This document shows, one piece after another, positions 10,972-24,400 of a stretch of 64,000 nucleotides of DNA. The stretch comes from Pseudoips prasinana (taxonomy: Eukaryota; Arthropoda; Insecta; Lepidoptera; Nolidae), in the NCBI GenBank assembly GCA_951640165.1, contig OX621234.1, forward strand, positions 29,144,549 to 29,208,548, read 5' to 3'. The position numbers and the translations under genes were made by a program. The notes beneath the pieces are model-generated. The model had not been told where the DNA came from and did no database searches. It saw only the letters and a program-made list of their open reading frames with translations. Position 1 is the stretch's first letter. Each line of letters starts with the position of its first letter.

Positions 10972-12717
10972 ATACCTATATTTTTATAACTTATTCATAT
11001 CACCTGCGTGATGTACAAACTTAAACACTTAATAATAGTACCAATAGATATCATATTTACACGATTGTTTGTGACATTGAAGCGAGTTCACAGTGTTGCG
11101 ATTATGTTTCGATAAGTCTATGTCACGTCAGCCAGCGTGACTATGAAGCGGTATCATGTTCAACCGTCAAGGATTTTCTTGGTAAGAATATCTCTTAGTA
11201 GTAGCCCGTTGTCATTAAGTATACAATGACGGAACGGTGTTCTTCGGACCGTACACCAACCTGTCGGGCCTACGCTTGATCTCTCTCCGGCCGTGTTGAA
11301 TAGATGCAGGCCATTGTAAGTATGGGAGAGTCTAATAGAAACCACATGTGTTTAAGCAATATAATCTGTATGACTCGTTATATATAGAAATATCTCAATT
11401 GAGATAGTTCACCATGGCCGAGACATTATAACACTCACTGCCAATTCTTATAACGAAGATTATGAAACGTACATGACACTGCCAATTCTTATAATTTTAT
11501 GAGTCTGTGGATGATGCCTACTCATACTTATGCAATATTAGGTACCTACTTAGCATAGCCTAATCTTAACAGGTGCACACCTAGTTTATTATTGAACTCC
11601 AATTACCTAGCCTTACAATGATGTTTGTTATACATTTGTAAATCGTAAACAATATATTTAACATTTTAAAATATTTAACTAATTGTTTTATTCAGATTTT
11701 TTTATCGCAAGTGGATATTACACGACTACTGAATTGAGACATTTTGCCGCCGTCAGATTACGTATACGACCTACGTTAGTATTATATTATTCTTAATTGG
11801 ATTAAAACTATTCACCTCTCAATTCCTTCAGTTATACCACATACCTGCGACAGCGACGTTAGGTAGGGCAGTACAGCTAGTTATTTTCCATTCATTTTTA
11901 ACATTAGTTACCCATTTTTAAAAGCATTCTGTTATTGTGGGTAACGGAAGCAATTGCTTTATGCAACATCGTGTTTTGTGGCAACTGGCTACGTTTGATT
12001 GTAGTCATAATCGAACGCCAATAAAATGAACATGCGGGGCAGTCTTTGGGGACTGCCGTTAGGTTTGAAAACTATTTTTCATTTCTCATACTCGGAAAGT
12101 AGGTAACTACGAGCATGAGAAAAGTAACTCGAGTAACGAGTGGAAGATGCTACTCACCTTTGGGCGATAAAGACTCATAGTAATTAGTCCCTATGGTGGG
12201 AATAAATTTTAAAAATAAAACTGAATTTGTTTACGGAGTCGGTTGTACAAAATGTAACATAAGAAAAAAATGCTGCGTTCATGTGATTGTAGTAACGGCC
12301 AGTGTGAACTAAAAGAAGACCCTCCGTCTTGCGAATAATTGATCAGGTCAACAATTTCCATTAGATTGGTCCTATTGTAAGGGTGGATCAATTGACGACT
12401 GACAAACGAATACAGCGTGTCAGAAGGCAGTTGTAGTACTCTAATGGTCACTTGGTAGATATACCTATAAAAAAAGGACTGGTGGTACCAAACTTCAGAA
12501 AAACTGTCATGCCGTACTTTAGTTAGAATAAAGATACTGTTTCAAGATAGGCGATTAGACTTTAGAGGGTTGAAACTAATATAAATTAAGGCGTTATAGG
12601 TAATTAAAAAATAGTATATATAGGTATATTAACTTTACTCGTTCATAGCCACAGGCAGAAACATCCGTATATGTGTACCTATACCATCATGACCATATTA
12701 TGTTTATATTTCTGCGC
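10972..12717 (+). other. 3' UTR and intergenic DNA after the BCAR3-like gene
   Basis: No coding frame of note. It contains a small duplicated phrase (ctgccaattcttataa near 11430 and 11490) and the first AATAAA downstream of the stop (12020). The minus-strand frames at 11160-11345 and 12209-12451 show no domain. Confidence 0.45.
12020..12025 (+). terminator. Candidate poly(A) signal for the BCAR3-like gene
   Basis: AATAAA, the first exact hexamer on the plus strand after the stop at 10971, about 1.05 kb downstream. Only the hexamer is seen; transcript data would be needed to place the cleavage site, and an ATTAAA variant occurs earlier near 11800. Confidence 0.3.
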
Positions 12718-12886
12718 CTAAGGCCTCCTACGCATATGCGGTTAGCCGGAATGCGGTCAGCCGTCAGCACTCAATATTTCTGACCGGCTGCCGCATCACA
12801 CACATATCATCGCACAAATATCTGGGTACGGTCAGCCGCACGGCTGGCCGCGTTGCGGCCAGCCGCATAGTGCGTAGGAGGACTTA
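12718..12886. mobile_element. Short GC-rich hairpin MITE
   Basis: Left text TCCTACGCATATGCGG pairs with the right-end complement of CATAGTGCGTAGGAGGA. Between them, repeated CGGCC/CAGCCG motifs extend the stem across most of the 169 bp. TAA/TTA-like flanks resemble the element at 9954-10485, whose ends also read CCTACGCA, so the two may be relatives. Confidence 0.6.
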
Positions 12887-13147
12887 ACTTTGCACCGATT
12901 TTCTTTTGTTAAAATTTGCAAATAGTACATATACATAAGATACTTATTTAAAATATCTGATTGCACGTATATTTGCACATACAATTCATATTTCGAGGGA
13001 CAAATTACACACATGTCGTCTGCATACAAACAACACTAGGCAAAAATATTTACCAAGTTTGGTACGCTAGTACCGTGTAAAGGATTCTCTCTTCTTTTCT
13101 CTTTATCTTCTCTCTGATTTTCATATTCACTACTAGGGCAAACAAAG

Positions 13148-13967
13148 GTGAGCGTCAGAATGGCTGGTTGCCTATGGCAGGCCGCTCTTAAAGTATATTG
13201 AAGAATTGCTATCTACTTAATTGCTTCTATTTACTTAATTTCTCCAATAATTGCTACATTCAGAGAAATGTGAATATTTTTAGACCAGCCATTCTGACGT
13301 CAGGATCGATGATGGCCTCCGTGTTCAGCGTAAAAAACGCACAATTTCTAAAAGTTAGTTGTATTAATAATTGCTTCATTCGCCAATTCAAGTTTCAGCT
13401 TCGTACATACATTATGTAAAAAAATATAGCTTTTATTAATATTTGTACGAAGAAGTGCCTGATAATTTGAAAAGGTAACAGTTTATTTGTGCTACAGCGC
13501 CTTGTTCAAATCGTGCAGGCGATCACTTCGACTTTAGTGTAACGACTACCTGTTTGAGTATTTACTTACTTATCGTATGGACAGTGGTTACCCTAGTGTC
13601 AGAGTTGTTCAAGCCGCACTCTGGCATGGCTTAACGACTGATGTCGAATGACTACAACAGGGACTGACAGCTTAAACTAAAATAAAGCTATATTTTTTTT
13701 TACAAATGTATGTGCAAAGCTGAAACTTAAATTGGTGAATGAAGCAATTATTAATACAACAAACTTTTAGAAATTTTGCGTTCTTCACGCTGTACACGGA
13801 AGCCACCATACATCATGACGTCAGAATGGCTGGTCAAAAAAATATTCATATTTCTCTGAATGTATCATATGTAACAATTATTGAAGAAACGAAGCAAATA
13901 GGTAGCAATTCTTCAACATACTTTCAGAGCCGACTGCCATAGACAACCAGCCATTCGGACGCTAACC
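13148..13967. repeat. Large nested fold-back element
   Basis: An approximately 270-bp left arm (13148-13420) and right arm (13700-13967) are imperfect inverted copies. Each arm is itself bounded by inverted copies of gcgtcagaatggctgg (13152 and 13287-13303 on the left; 13819 and 13949-13966 on the right). So the structure is two similar MITEs in opposite orientation around a spacer. Part of the spacer (13561-13672) is a fragment of the 5S-like SINE. The small frames at 13198-13419 and 13739-13942 are the two arms read in opposite directions. Confidence 0.7.
13561..13672 (-). mobile_element. 3' fragment of the 5S-like SINE, antisense
   Basis: Read on the minus strand this matches the second half of the element at 41164-41420, for example actctggcatggcttaacga in plus-strand text here versus tcgttaagccatgccaga there, and cttacttatcgtatgg versus ccatacgataagtaag. 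It lacks the 5S-like head. Confidence 0.6.
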
Positions 13968-14084
13968 AAACAGAAACCCAATCAGCACCCTTAAGCGCAC
14001 TACCTCGTCCTCTCGGGCAGTCCTCCAATAATAAGGCGCATTGCCAATGGCTTCAACTCTAATGGCCTAATTCTTTTACTTTAT

Positions 14085-14325
14085 TTGACTGACCTGTTGG
14101 TCTAGTGTTTAGCTAAGTCAGAGGTTGCGGCTTCAATCTCTACCCAAGACAAATTCGTGTGATGAGTACGATTATTTGTTGCCTGGGTCTAATTTCTCTA
14201 TAATATGTATGTATTTAGAAAACATATGTATGTTTATGAGTTGTCTGGTTGCCATAGAACAGGCACTGTGTTGTTTGGGAGCAGAAGGCAGTGTGTTAGT
14301 TATCCCAAGATATTTATTTAATATT
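14085..14325 (+). mobile_element. tRNA-headed SINE (family B)
   Basis: It starts with a tRNA-like head (ctgttggtctagtgtttag; degenerate B box ggcttcaatctctacc). The body reads gacaaattcgtgtgatgagt, then ataatatgtatgtatttag, then ttgtctggttgccat. It matches the copy at 35980-36830 and a diverged one at 20483-20705. The overlapping short open frames on both strands are shadows. Confidence 0.6.
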
Positions 14326-17300
14326 TGTTCATTAAGAATGAGGTACTTAGTAATGTGGGTGTGAAGTGATAGTGACAAAAATGAAACAAAAATTGCCAAA
14401 TAAAATTTATTTATTTAAAACCATGAAAGTATATAAAATAAAAACTAAATCATTCATCATAGAAAAAAATATTTTTAAGACTGTCTACGCTTCTTAAAAA
14501 TAAGATCCGTATAAAATAACCGCTGACCCCGTATTAAAATAGAAAATATGATACGTACAGCTTTCAAACAAATATAACATTTTATATAGTGCTGTACTGA
14601 TCAAAGCATATGACAATCTGGCACAAAGTAGACCATATATAAAATTAAGAGACAATGTTAAATTTGTAAGATAATTATATGAACAATAGAAAGCGGCATC
14701 CCACTTTCAAAAATGTTAAAGAAATTTTGATAAAGGCAGACTTTTATTTTCTTAGGTTACGTAGACTGTGAACACTAACTGTGGTTTACCAAAATATCAT
14801 TCTAAAACATTTCATCCATGCATGCTATTAGTAAAATTTCATATTTAACATACAATATATATGACCTGGGTTAGTAAGAAAATTATTGGGCAATACTTCG
14901 CAGCAAAGCTAGGCTATATATATATATATCACATAGAACTATTATTGCTTTTAGTATTGATTATGTAACTAGTATCGATATAAAGCAGTGCTGCGATGTA
15001 TATCCACAGCTATAACTAACAAATATATTTTAATGCGCCTCGTTTCATGCAGCTGACTTAAGAACTTGAAACTAAATCAAGTTTAAAACCTTTGTAAATA
15101 CTTCATGAGACTGGTTACAAAGGCATAATTCTTATCTATGCTATATAATAAAATTGATCGTTAATTCTGATAGTAAAAAATTAAAACTAAAAATCGGAAC
15201 CACTTCAACTATGTAGTAGAACTATCAAAGGGCCGACGGATCATTTCAGCTTACATATCAGATACAAAACTTAAAATATGAATAGATACTTAGTATAACA
15301 TTCAATGTAAAATTTTCATTCAGTAAAAGCAAACTAACTTATTGACATGCGTCTTTCAACAACATATAAAAACTACACTACCTATATGAATAGTATAATC
15401 GGACAATCTCGAGATTGTCTTACTCTGCACAGCTAGAATAGAAGTCAGTACAGTGGGTACGCATGGCAAACATGTTTCTGCCGTCACAATAAATATGTCA
15501 AGTATACGTAAAACTTAGATAAGTGTGGGTTACTAAATCTCAATCATCAAGACCCATGAACTGATTAAGTCTTAGAACATTTGCCTCTTGATATGGTGTG
15601 TCTGCTGATCGACAAGTTGAAACATTCTTTCTTTGTTGTTCAGATCAATGAGTAAACTAAATTCTTTAAGTAAAATTGTTGCCCAAATTACCACTGGTAC
15701 GAAATTGAGTTTTGAGCACATGTATAGTTTTAAGCACTAGACTCAGTTTTCTAAAATAGCAAAAAAAGATTATTTGCATCATACCATATTAAATTATACT
15801 CCAATGGAGACATCTTTATCGTGATGGAGAAAATGAAATAAGTATATGATGTAAAACGTATGCCAAGTACCAAGTTGTAAATTCGTTGCATTAATGTTGT
15901 TAAGATTATAAAACTATGTAAACCCTTATGCCTAGTGAACTAGTCTGAAACATCTTAATTAAATATGAAGCATTCGATCAAACTGAATGAGTGACCATCA
16001 TTATTATCTTTATATGAAAATGTAAAATCTAAGGATTCAAGATAAAAATAATTGTCAATATTGCAACAACCTGATTTTAAAAATGAATTTATATCATAGA
16101 ACCTAATAATGGCCCCAACATTCAAATTAGACTATTGTGGCTCTAATTATTAGTAAATTATCTGTAATATGATCATATTTCATGATACTTGTGAATAACA
16201 TTCTTAGCTATCCAACACTTTCAAACAAAAATATTATGACTTATATATATACCCAATTCAGTGTTTTGTGCTCTCTACAGTTTTGAAATACATATATCAA
16301 AAACTACATTGTCTTGCAATTGCGGTAAAAAGGGGCAAACCACAATCTCAACACAAAAAATCTTAAGTAAATTTAAGCCTTTTTCATATACAAAAATAAA
16401 AGCTTATCTACTTGTAATGTAAAAACAAAATGATCATCATGAGATTTTTATTCAATATTAAAAAGAGAATTGATTTGATTTGTAGGTAAGAAAACGCCAA
16501 ACGTATGGGGGGAAAAGCGTAGCTGTACTATGGGTTCTGAGCGCTAAAGCTAAGGTAAACCATAGTCAATACTACAAATCTGTGAATTAAAATATCATCT
16601 TTATTTTAATTTTAAGCAGTAAATTTTATAGTTATCTGGATATTGTAATGTTTCAGTAAGAAACACAAAAGCAGAGGGAACAGTTGACAGAGTGTCTTGT
16701 ACAAGTTGTAGCTTTAAGAGGATGTTTTAAGAGCTCATCACTGAAAAACGTCAGAAAATTAGTTTGCCATTTACGTAAAATATTAATTTATTCAATTCCA
16801 TGTAGATTTTTTTTATCATTACCCGAACAAATTTCTCGAGTAAGCAAGTGTAGAGAGGTTGATACATATTTAAGCATTTCCGATATATTTAACGGCTAGA
16901 GTACGAGCTCCAACCACATTATTGCCATGTTTCTGGACAGTACTACATATGTATGAATATGATTGTACTGCAGCTAAGAGATATTGTCTTAATTGTTCGC
17001 GCTTAATTTGCACATTAGTCTCATGTTGTTTTATTACGCTCAGCTTGCCATGAATAGTTGCCTCGTAATCCACGTATCATGTCCATATGTACTATTCCAA
17101 ATATCTTTAAAATTATCTTTCAGAAAAACTATTCTCTGTTGACAATTATGTGTAAAAATCGTGCGAATGCCATTAAATATATTAAAATGTAACATATTTC
17201 ATTTAATGATTAAAATGTAAAAGTTGTTTTCTCCGAATAGCTTTTCGCGTTGTATTATAAAAATAGTGCCATATTCTATTTATAATCATTTGATAAATAC

Positions 17301-18452
17301 TTGCTAGGTAGAAACATATTTCTCTGATGATAAATGTCTTAAATAATATATGTTATCTAAAAACCAAATGCATGCAGAAATAGTGTAGTTCTATCTCGTA
17401 TTATTATCCGGCGTATTGTATGATAATATTGCTTATAACAATAAAGCGGTAGCGTTACCGAGCGTGTAACATACGCAAGCCGTATTTTAATTATTATATG
17501 CGTCTGCGCACGGTAGGTAGGCAGACGGTATGGATAAAATTTAAAACCGCAGTAAATATATATTTTAATTCCATATCGACATAGCAAAACTTCTTAGAAA
17601 AATATTATAGCGAGAAATGTTCTTTGTTACGACCTAATGTTATATTTAAATAATATTTTCCTTTACGAATCATATTTAATCTGTTCACTTTCAACTGGCA
17701 AAGTTATTGACCTTTCAACCGCCCGAGATTGACATATACGTCTACAATTTTCGTACTTATAGCAACCACAGTATTAGCGCGACTGCACCAAGGCTGTATT
17801 TTATTTCTACCATGACGTTCACTGTTAGACGAGGAGGCTTTTATTGCTTAAGAGACATTAATGCTAGTCTGTTCCAAAAAAAACTGTTTTCTATGTAAAA
17901 AAAAGCAGCACAAACTGTAAAACACTACTTAACAATATACAATTGTAATCACACAGTCCAAGAGTGACACGAGTATTATAATTACAAACGCAATATTACA
18001 TTTTTTTAAAGTAAAATTGATTCTGCTTAATTATGTCCTCTACCACCGTTCCGGTGATCGCCTAACTAAACTTTATTGCTTCATTAAGATACACGCTGCA
18101 AGTCAGGAGTAAACTTGATGCCTTTAGGTATCCAGTGGGTAGCTGTATTTGAGTAAATCAGCAACTTACCCTTTATCTAACATTCTATGCCTACCTAAGT
18201 TCTCTGAAGACTATGTGACAAGGCCACGGGATTGTACTATATTAATACATATGACATTCTTGTTTATTTTATTGTAATTTGGTGTTATATAAAGATATAC
18301 ACCATTCATATTAACGTATTTAATAAATCTAACTCGTTCTAACGACGTTTCTCATCCAGCTCATGTGCGGGCTCATGTCAGGCCTGACGTAACAAAGCGG
18401 TCAAAAGGTTAACATACAGAGCAAATAAGACAGTCCATTGTTCGAATAGTGG
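14326..18452. other. AT-rich stretch between the BCAR3-like and DDI genes
   Basis: Four kilobases with no domain-bearing frame on either strand. The part just below 18453 is expected to be DDI 3' UTR. A (TA)n tract sits near 14916-14930. I see no inverted repeat with clear ends and no RNA gene. Confidence 0.45.
18264..18275 (-). terminator. Candidate poly(A) signal for the DDI gene
   Basis: On the minus strand the text AATAAAATAAAC contains the first AATAAA hexamers, about 180 nt past the DDI stop codon. The distance is ordinary for an insect 3' UTR. Only the motif supports it. Confidence 0.4.
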
Positions 18453-21400
18453 TTAAAACTTGAGCGACTTGGCGAACAGAGCCACAGTAGCTTGCGTCTT
18501 GTCTCCGTTGAACCGACGCAGCTCTACGATAGCCTGAAAGGGGAACATCACTATTTAATATCATCTAGAAAAAGTTTAAGCACCATGTTATACAACTATC
18601 CAGTTTTAAATTATCTTTTTTTGACTAGTAAGAAAATGATATCAGATATTTATTCATAAAGGTACAACTGCGTTTTATTTTAAATTCATGCAGCACCAAT
18701 ACATATTTAAATTTCTGTTTTCAAGAATAGAAATTTATTTCTATAATCTGAAGAAATAAATTTCCATGTTGTTTTTATGTGCACATTTAGCATGACGTCT
18801 TATATAGTCAATGACACATGTAGATGAAGACACGTCAAAGAGTGACACACTTACATACCTAACCAGTTTATATAATAACCACACTTTAACCGTTATTGAG
18901 GAATTACTTTAAGATTCTTTTGAAACGGTTAAGGCTATATTTAGGCCTGTCGATTTAGTTTTGGCGCGAAATATTGAGCGAAAATACGGTACACCTTAGA
19001 TCCTGTCATTCTAGTAGCTTGACAAGATAGAGACACCATAGAGGTGTAATAAAATTTAATTTAGTTAAGTGGTGTGAAAGGCAGATAGATGAACCAGCCA
19101 ACAAAGTAGATTCCTATACATATGTACCAAATTTATAAATTAATCTATTGCGAAATATCTTTAAACAAAATAAAAGTTGAATCTTTCCTGAATAAATTCT
19201 TATCGTCGTTGGACATCACTTTTTCAGATATTATGCTTCAGGGTAACCATTACATATATGCGTTCAACGACATCGTATCATTGGTACCGTATCAAATATG
19301 CAAATTTATATTCAAGGCGCGCCAAGTTGGGCTTGCTTGAATTTACTTACATCACCAATTCTAATACTTAGTGACCTATTTGTTACTTGCGACAACAGTC
19401 ATATTTTACGATATAACCTTTTTTTATTTTCGGAACATTACGTTTATGTCTTTGTCCATTTATTTGGTATCTCAATTAAAAAATAAATAGTCTGCGCTGA
19501 AGTTTTCATGATCATTTAATGTCGCTACATGTTCGACCTCATGGCTACGATTTGAGTGCCCTCTATATAGTGGAAGAAATTTAAAGAGCGCCATCTACCC
19601 ATGAAACTAAATATATGAAGAAATGCAATCTGAGAGAGAATAATTGAAATAAAAAATCTGTCTACCATACAAAATCTGTCAGCTTATCGACATTGTAGTA
19701 CGGGAAGTTTAAATATTTTTCTGGAAATAGATATAAAACCATTTAAGAACTAACAAATGGCGTGACCGTTTTGGCAGTTAATTTTTTAATAGTGTTACAT
19801 TTTTTTCACCTATTATTCATCTGAAATTTGGATGGTATCCCGGGTACCATAACCATTACTAACATAGTGATATCAAGATATTCTACACATTGGTCTGTGT
19901 ATTATCTCAAAACTACTGGAGTATTTAATACGGCAGAATAAGGACTATGTAAGTGGTACAATTAAATAATAGCTGATAAGAGTTACCATACCTGTTCCCT
20001 CGTGAATCCAAGTGAAACAATTTCTTCCACTTCAGATTCTCCAAATGCATCTGTTGGCAGGATTGTTTGACTAGGATCCCCCAGTCCTGGAAACATTTAA
20101 ATTGTATTATATAAAAAATATCTTACATAAGATAATGTGTTTTGTGAGTATCTGTGGGTGAGAGTGTGGGTGAGAGTGTGGGTGAGTGTGTGGGTGAGTG
20201 TGGGTGAGTGTGTGGGTGAGTGTGTGGGTGAGTGTGTGGGTGTGTGTGGGTGAGTGTGTGAGTGAGTGTGTGGGCATGTGTCCTAAATCTCAGAGAAACA
20301 GTCAATGACTATTAACTAGGTGATAGGTCGCATGCTGTTAGAAAGACACGTTTCTTCATCGCTAAGATATCGGCCGAAAGCATTCCCATATTTTTATACA
20401 GTTTTCGAATTTATTTGATTATATGTTATTTATTAATTAAAATGTGTGTTCGCATCAATAAAACTGGCCTGTTTAACGGCCAACATAACTGGTCTAGTGG
20501 TTAGTGACATCGTATCATTAGTACCGTATCAAATAAACTACTGCAAATCTTTGTCAGACATGTAATATTATTTGTTTTGTGTCTGAGTGGAATTTGACTA
20601 TAATATATCTGTATTTAAAAATATATAAGTACTATTATCAAATGTCGTTTGCCATAGTAAAGTGCTGAGGCAATGCGTTAGTTGACCTAAGATATTTCTT
20701 CTTTTAATCACCCGATTGAGTTGGAAGGTTATGCTATGGCTGGCACTTCCATCATGCCTTTGCGACATTGTAAAATTAAAACAATTAACTTAACTATGGC
20801 TTTTATTACTATTAACTTATTTTCTTTGGTATGAAATGAGAAGTCTGCGTAAGAATGTTCCTCATTGTAACTTTGGAAAAGATCGTATTTGTGGATAAAT
20901 TCAAATTTTTGTATATATAAATTCTCTGCAGTTAAACCCGACACCGGAGACATACATAATATTCTTAAATTTTAATGTATTAATGTCCTTTTTTATATAT
21001 TTTGTTTTGCAACGTGGTTTAATGCTGTCTTTTCAATACTCAACTTTATCTTATATAGACACAGTATATAAGTAAAAACTTATAATTGGCTTTATTTTAA
21101 TACTAGCTGTGCCCTGCGGTTTTACCCGCGTTAAATTTTATAAATTATCATAGCTGCTCCCCCGTAGGTGATAGCGTGATAATATGTAGCCTATATGTTG
21201 ACCTGACATCTTAGTAATATTCATGAAAATTTTAAGTAAATCCATGCAGTACTTTTTGAGTTTAGCCCGGACATACATACATACAGACAAAGAAACACAG
21301 ACAAAAATTCTAAAAACTATATTTTTGGCTTTGATATCGATTGTAGATTACGCCCCACGTATCCTTTTAAAAAATATTCAATGTACAGTTTTGACTTTCC

Positions 21401-24400
21401 TACGATTTTATTATACGTATAGAACTATATTTTATTCTCGACTGTATTAGCTGCGAGTTTTCCAAATGAAAATAATATAAAATTAAAAAAAGTAAAGTTA
21501 AAGTGGGTAGGAAGTCTCTTACAGAGGAGTTCACTCACCAATTCTCTGATTAGCGAAATGTTGCGGCGCAGTGGATGTAGACTGGCCGCTGGACGACGGC
21601 CGCGCAGTTTGCTGTCCGGTGGCTGTACATAGCCAGTCATTAACTATTTCTAATATCGCGCGCATAGTACTTCACAGGAGTCTCTTAACATATATTTATT
21701 AGAGGTAATTTTTTTGCGAAACAATAATCAATAATTTAAATAATTAATATTTAATTTATTCACAAACACATGCTTATCATCCGTATGTGAATAAATTCAA
21801 TATTTACAGACACAGAATATTATAAAAAATAAAATAGATGCACGATTCTTAGGATTTTATGCAAATTATTATTTACTCTAATCATACACTGTTCTCAATA
21901 ATACTCAGTTCCGTAATGTCTATGTTTTATAATAATTCTAATAACAATAAATAATATCGAAATGTGGTTGTTAAGATTTATAAAAGTCGGGTAGCCCGGG
22001 CGAAACCTTCTACGTGAGCTACAATCGTATAGTACAGTAGTTAAAAAGCTCAGTTATCTGTGTAATATAAGATTGCTAGTACAATAACATCGAGGATAAA
22101 TCAATGTCGAGGTACTATTCGCGATGGCGGGATGAGTGCCAAACTTGTATCTTATCGTAAGGGTTAGTAGGTTAAATTGCTGTTGTTTAAGCGCTAAGCG
22201 TATCAATGTATTACTGGTGATTGTATTCGGCAAGATGCAGATGCGTCCGAAGAGGTATCTACAAAAATTTTACTGCATTTACAGGAAACGGACGAACGGC
22301 GCAAACTATATTAGAATTCGGTATAAATATAATAATAATAAAGTGAACAAATGATCCGTATTTTTGGACACAATGAGTAAGTGCATAAGCGTTTCAACAA
22401 TCGGGTGTTGCGTAGAATATCTCCACATATTTAAATAAATTTGTTAAAGAACTTTTTTGTCTACCTTTCTTATATAAAATTGGCTTCGATATATGTACCT
22501 TAGAATTTCCTACATTATATATACAAGGTGTAATATTAATAGTGACCGAATATAAGGAGCTTAATCCTTCTAAAACTAAGGAGCCAAAATTGTCTATGAA
22601 ATTGAACTACGTGTGAACAACAAGTTACAAATAAGATTAGCTGCTTATAAAAAAATACCGATGAGCGGACGTAATTTGATTGGGAAACAATTTATTTCTC
22701 TTTAACTTGGTCAGTTTCATTAATAGACTGCGTTCCTTAAAGTTCCTCCGTATTCTGTTACACATTGTACATAATATTTAAAAAAACTGCATGTAAACAA
22801 ACTACTATTTTTTAAGATTACTATGACATATACCTACTGATATATGATTGTATTAATAATGCAACAAAAGCATATCTTTGGACACGTACACAGTGGATAG
22901 CAAGATTATTTAATATTATATTATCTACATATTATTCTTATTAAAATTATAATACCAATAATAGCATATCTTTATTACCTACTTTTTGAGCGACAGATAA
23001 ATAACATAATCAGATTGAATATTGGAAACATACCATAAATCACTGTCCGTACTTTTGGACCTTCTTTATTTAGTTCGCTAGAAATTCACTGTAAAGCAAA
23101 CTTTTAAAGTATTTACATATTATTCATACATTAAGTCATGTCCATTATTTGCTTCCGTTTTTGAACGAGTTAGAATCATTCGTTTCCGATCGCTGACTCG
23201 ACTTTCCCGACAAGTATGCGCACACGGCTCATAGCCCGCATGCAATACTCAACACAGAAACAAGGGATCAGTTTATACTATTTTTATTAGTTTTTATAAT
23301 ACATGCAATTACGGTGATATTAGAAAGAGCATTGAATGTTAGGTTGGTTTATATATTAATAACATTTATTTCTTTTTGGATCGCCCACCTTTGGATTTTT
23401 CGAGGGCCTCCTTCACTTGTCGCTCCTTCTCGTCGCGCATGGACTGGTTGATTATTTCATCTTCTGAGCAGCCAGAGAGGCGTGCGCACTCAGGCAGTTC
23501 GGACTCAGGCAGAAATAGGGTTTCAGTGCCGGTGGTGCCAATGCGGAGCACATTCCTCTTGAGGTCAATATTGCACTGTCAATACAAACTTGATTTACAA
23601 TTGTACCCGGAATCAAATAATAGAGTGTTCAGTATTTCTTGTTTAAGTACAGTATATGGCGTGTGGCGAACATAGGGCTACCATGAGACTAGCAATAAGT
23701 ATAACTACGTAATACTACTTACCTACTAGCAATAAAATAGTCGTTCTATTTTGACGTGGTCCTAAAATAGTAGGTACACGAATGTATATGCGCTAACCTA
23801 ACCTGTCTAGTTAAAAAAAATAACAATTATTAAAAAGGGCCAAAAATGACTGATTAAATTGACAGCCCGCATTTCTTTAGTCTTGCGGCAATTGTTGTTT
23901 CTTTGGGGGAGGCCTTTGTCCACCAGTCGTCCACCAGTTGTCCACGTCTTTCGGCTGATATGATGATTTCTTTAGTTATAAAAAAACAATTATATGTTAA
24001 TAGGCTTTACTCTCAACTGTCCAAGTGCTAGTATATGATTAAGTTATATAACACCCAGGCACAGAACTAATAATCATGCTCATGTTTGTTCTGGGTTAGC
24101 AGTCAAGGTCACTTACTACTAAAATGAAATGCCAACCAAAGTAGTAGTAAAATATTGATAGAAGGGAAGAGAAGAGGTGGTCCATATCGAATATTATCCA
24201 AACAAGTAAAGAATATTTTCGAATAAGAGTGAGTCTTCAGACAAAACATGTAAGTATAAAGAATGTAATATTAGGTCTTTACCTATGAAATTGCCGTTCT
24301 GCAGTACTGGCCATTTCAAATCAAAATAATTTTTGTTTGGCTAAGAATTCTAATTTCAAATTAATTTTATTTTAAAAACATGGATTCTTTTTTCCAAAAG

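Noticed and set aside
20123..20305. His-rich open frame (HTHPHTHPH pattern)
   Set aside because: It is the translation of a GTGTGGGTGA minisatellite in an intron.
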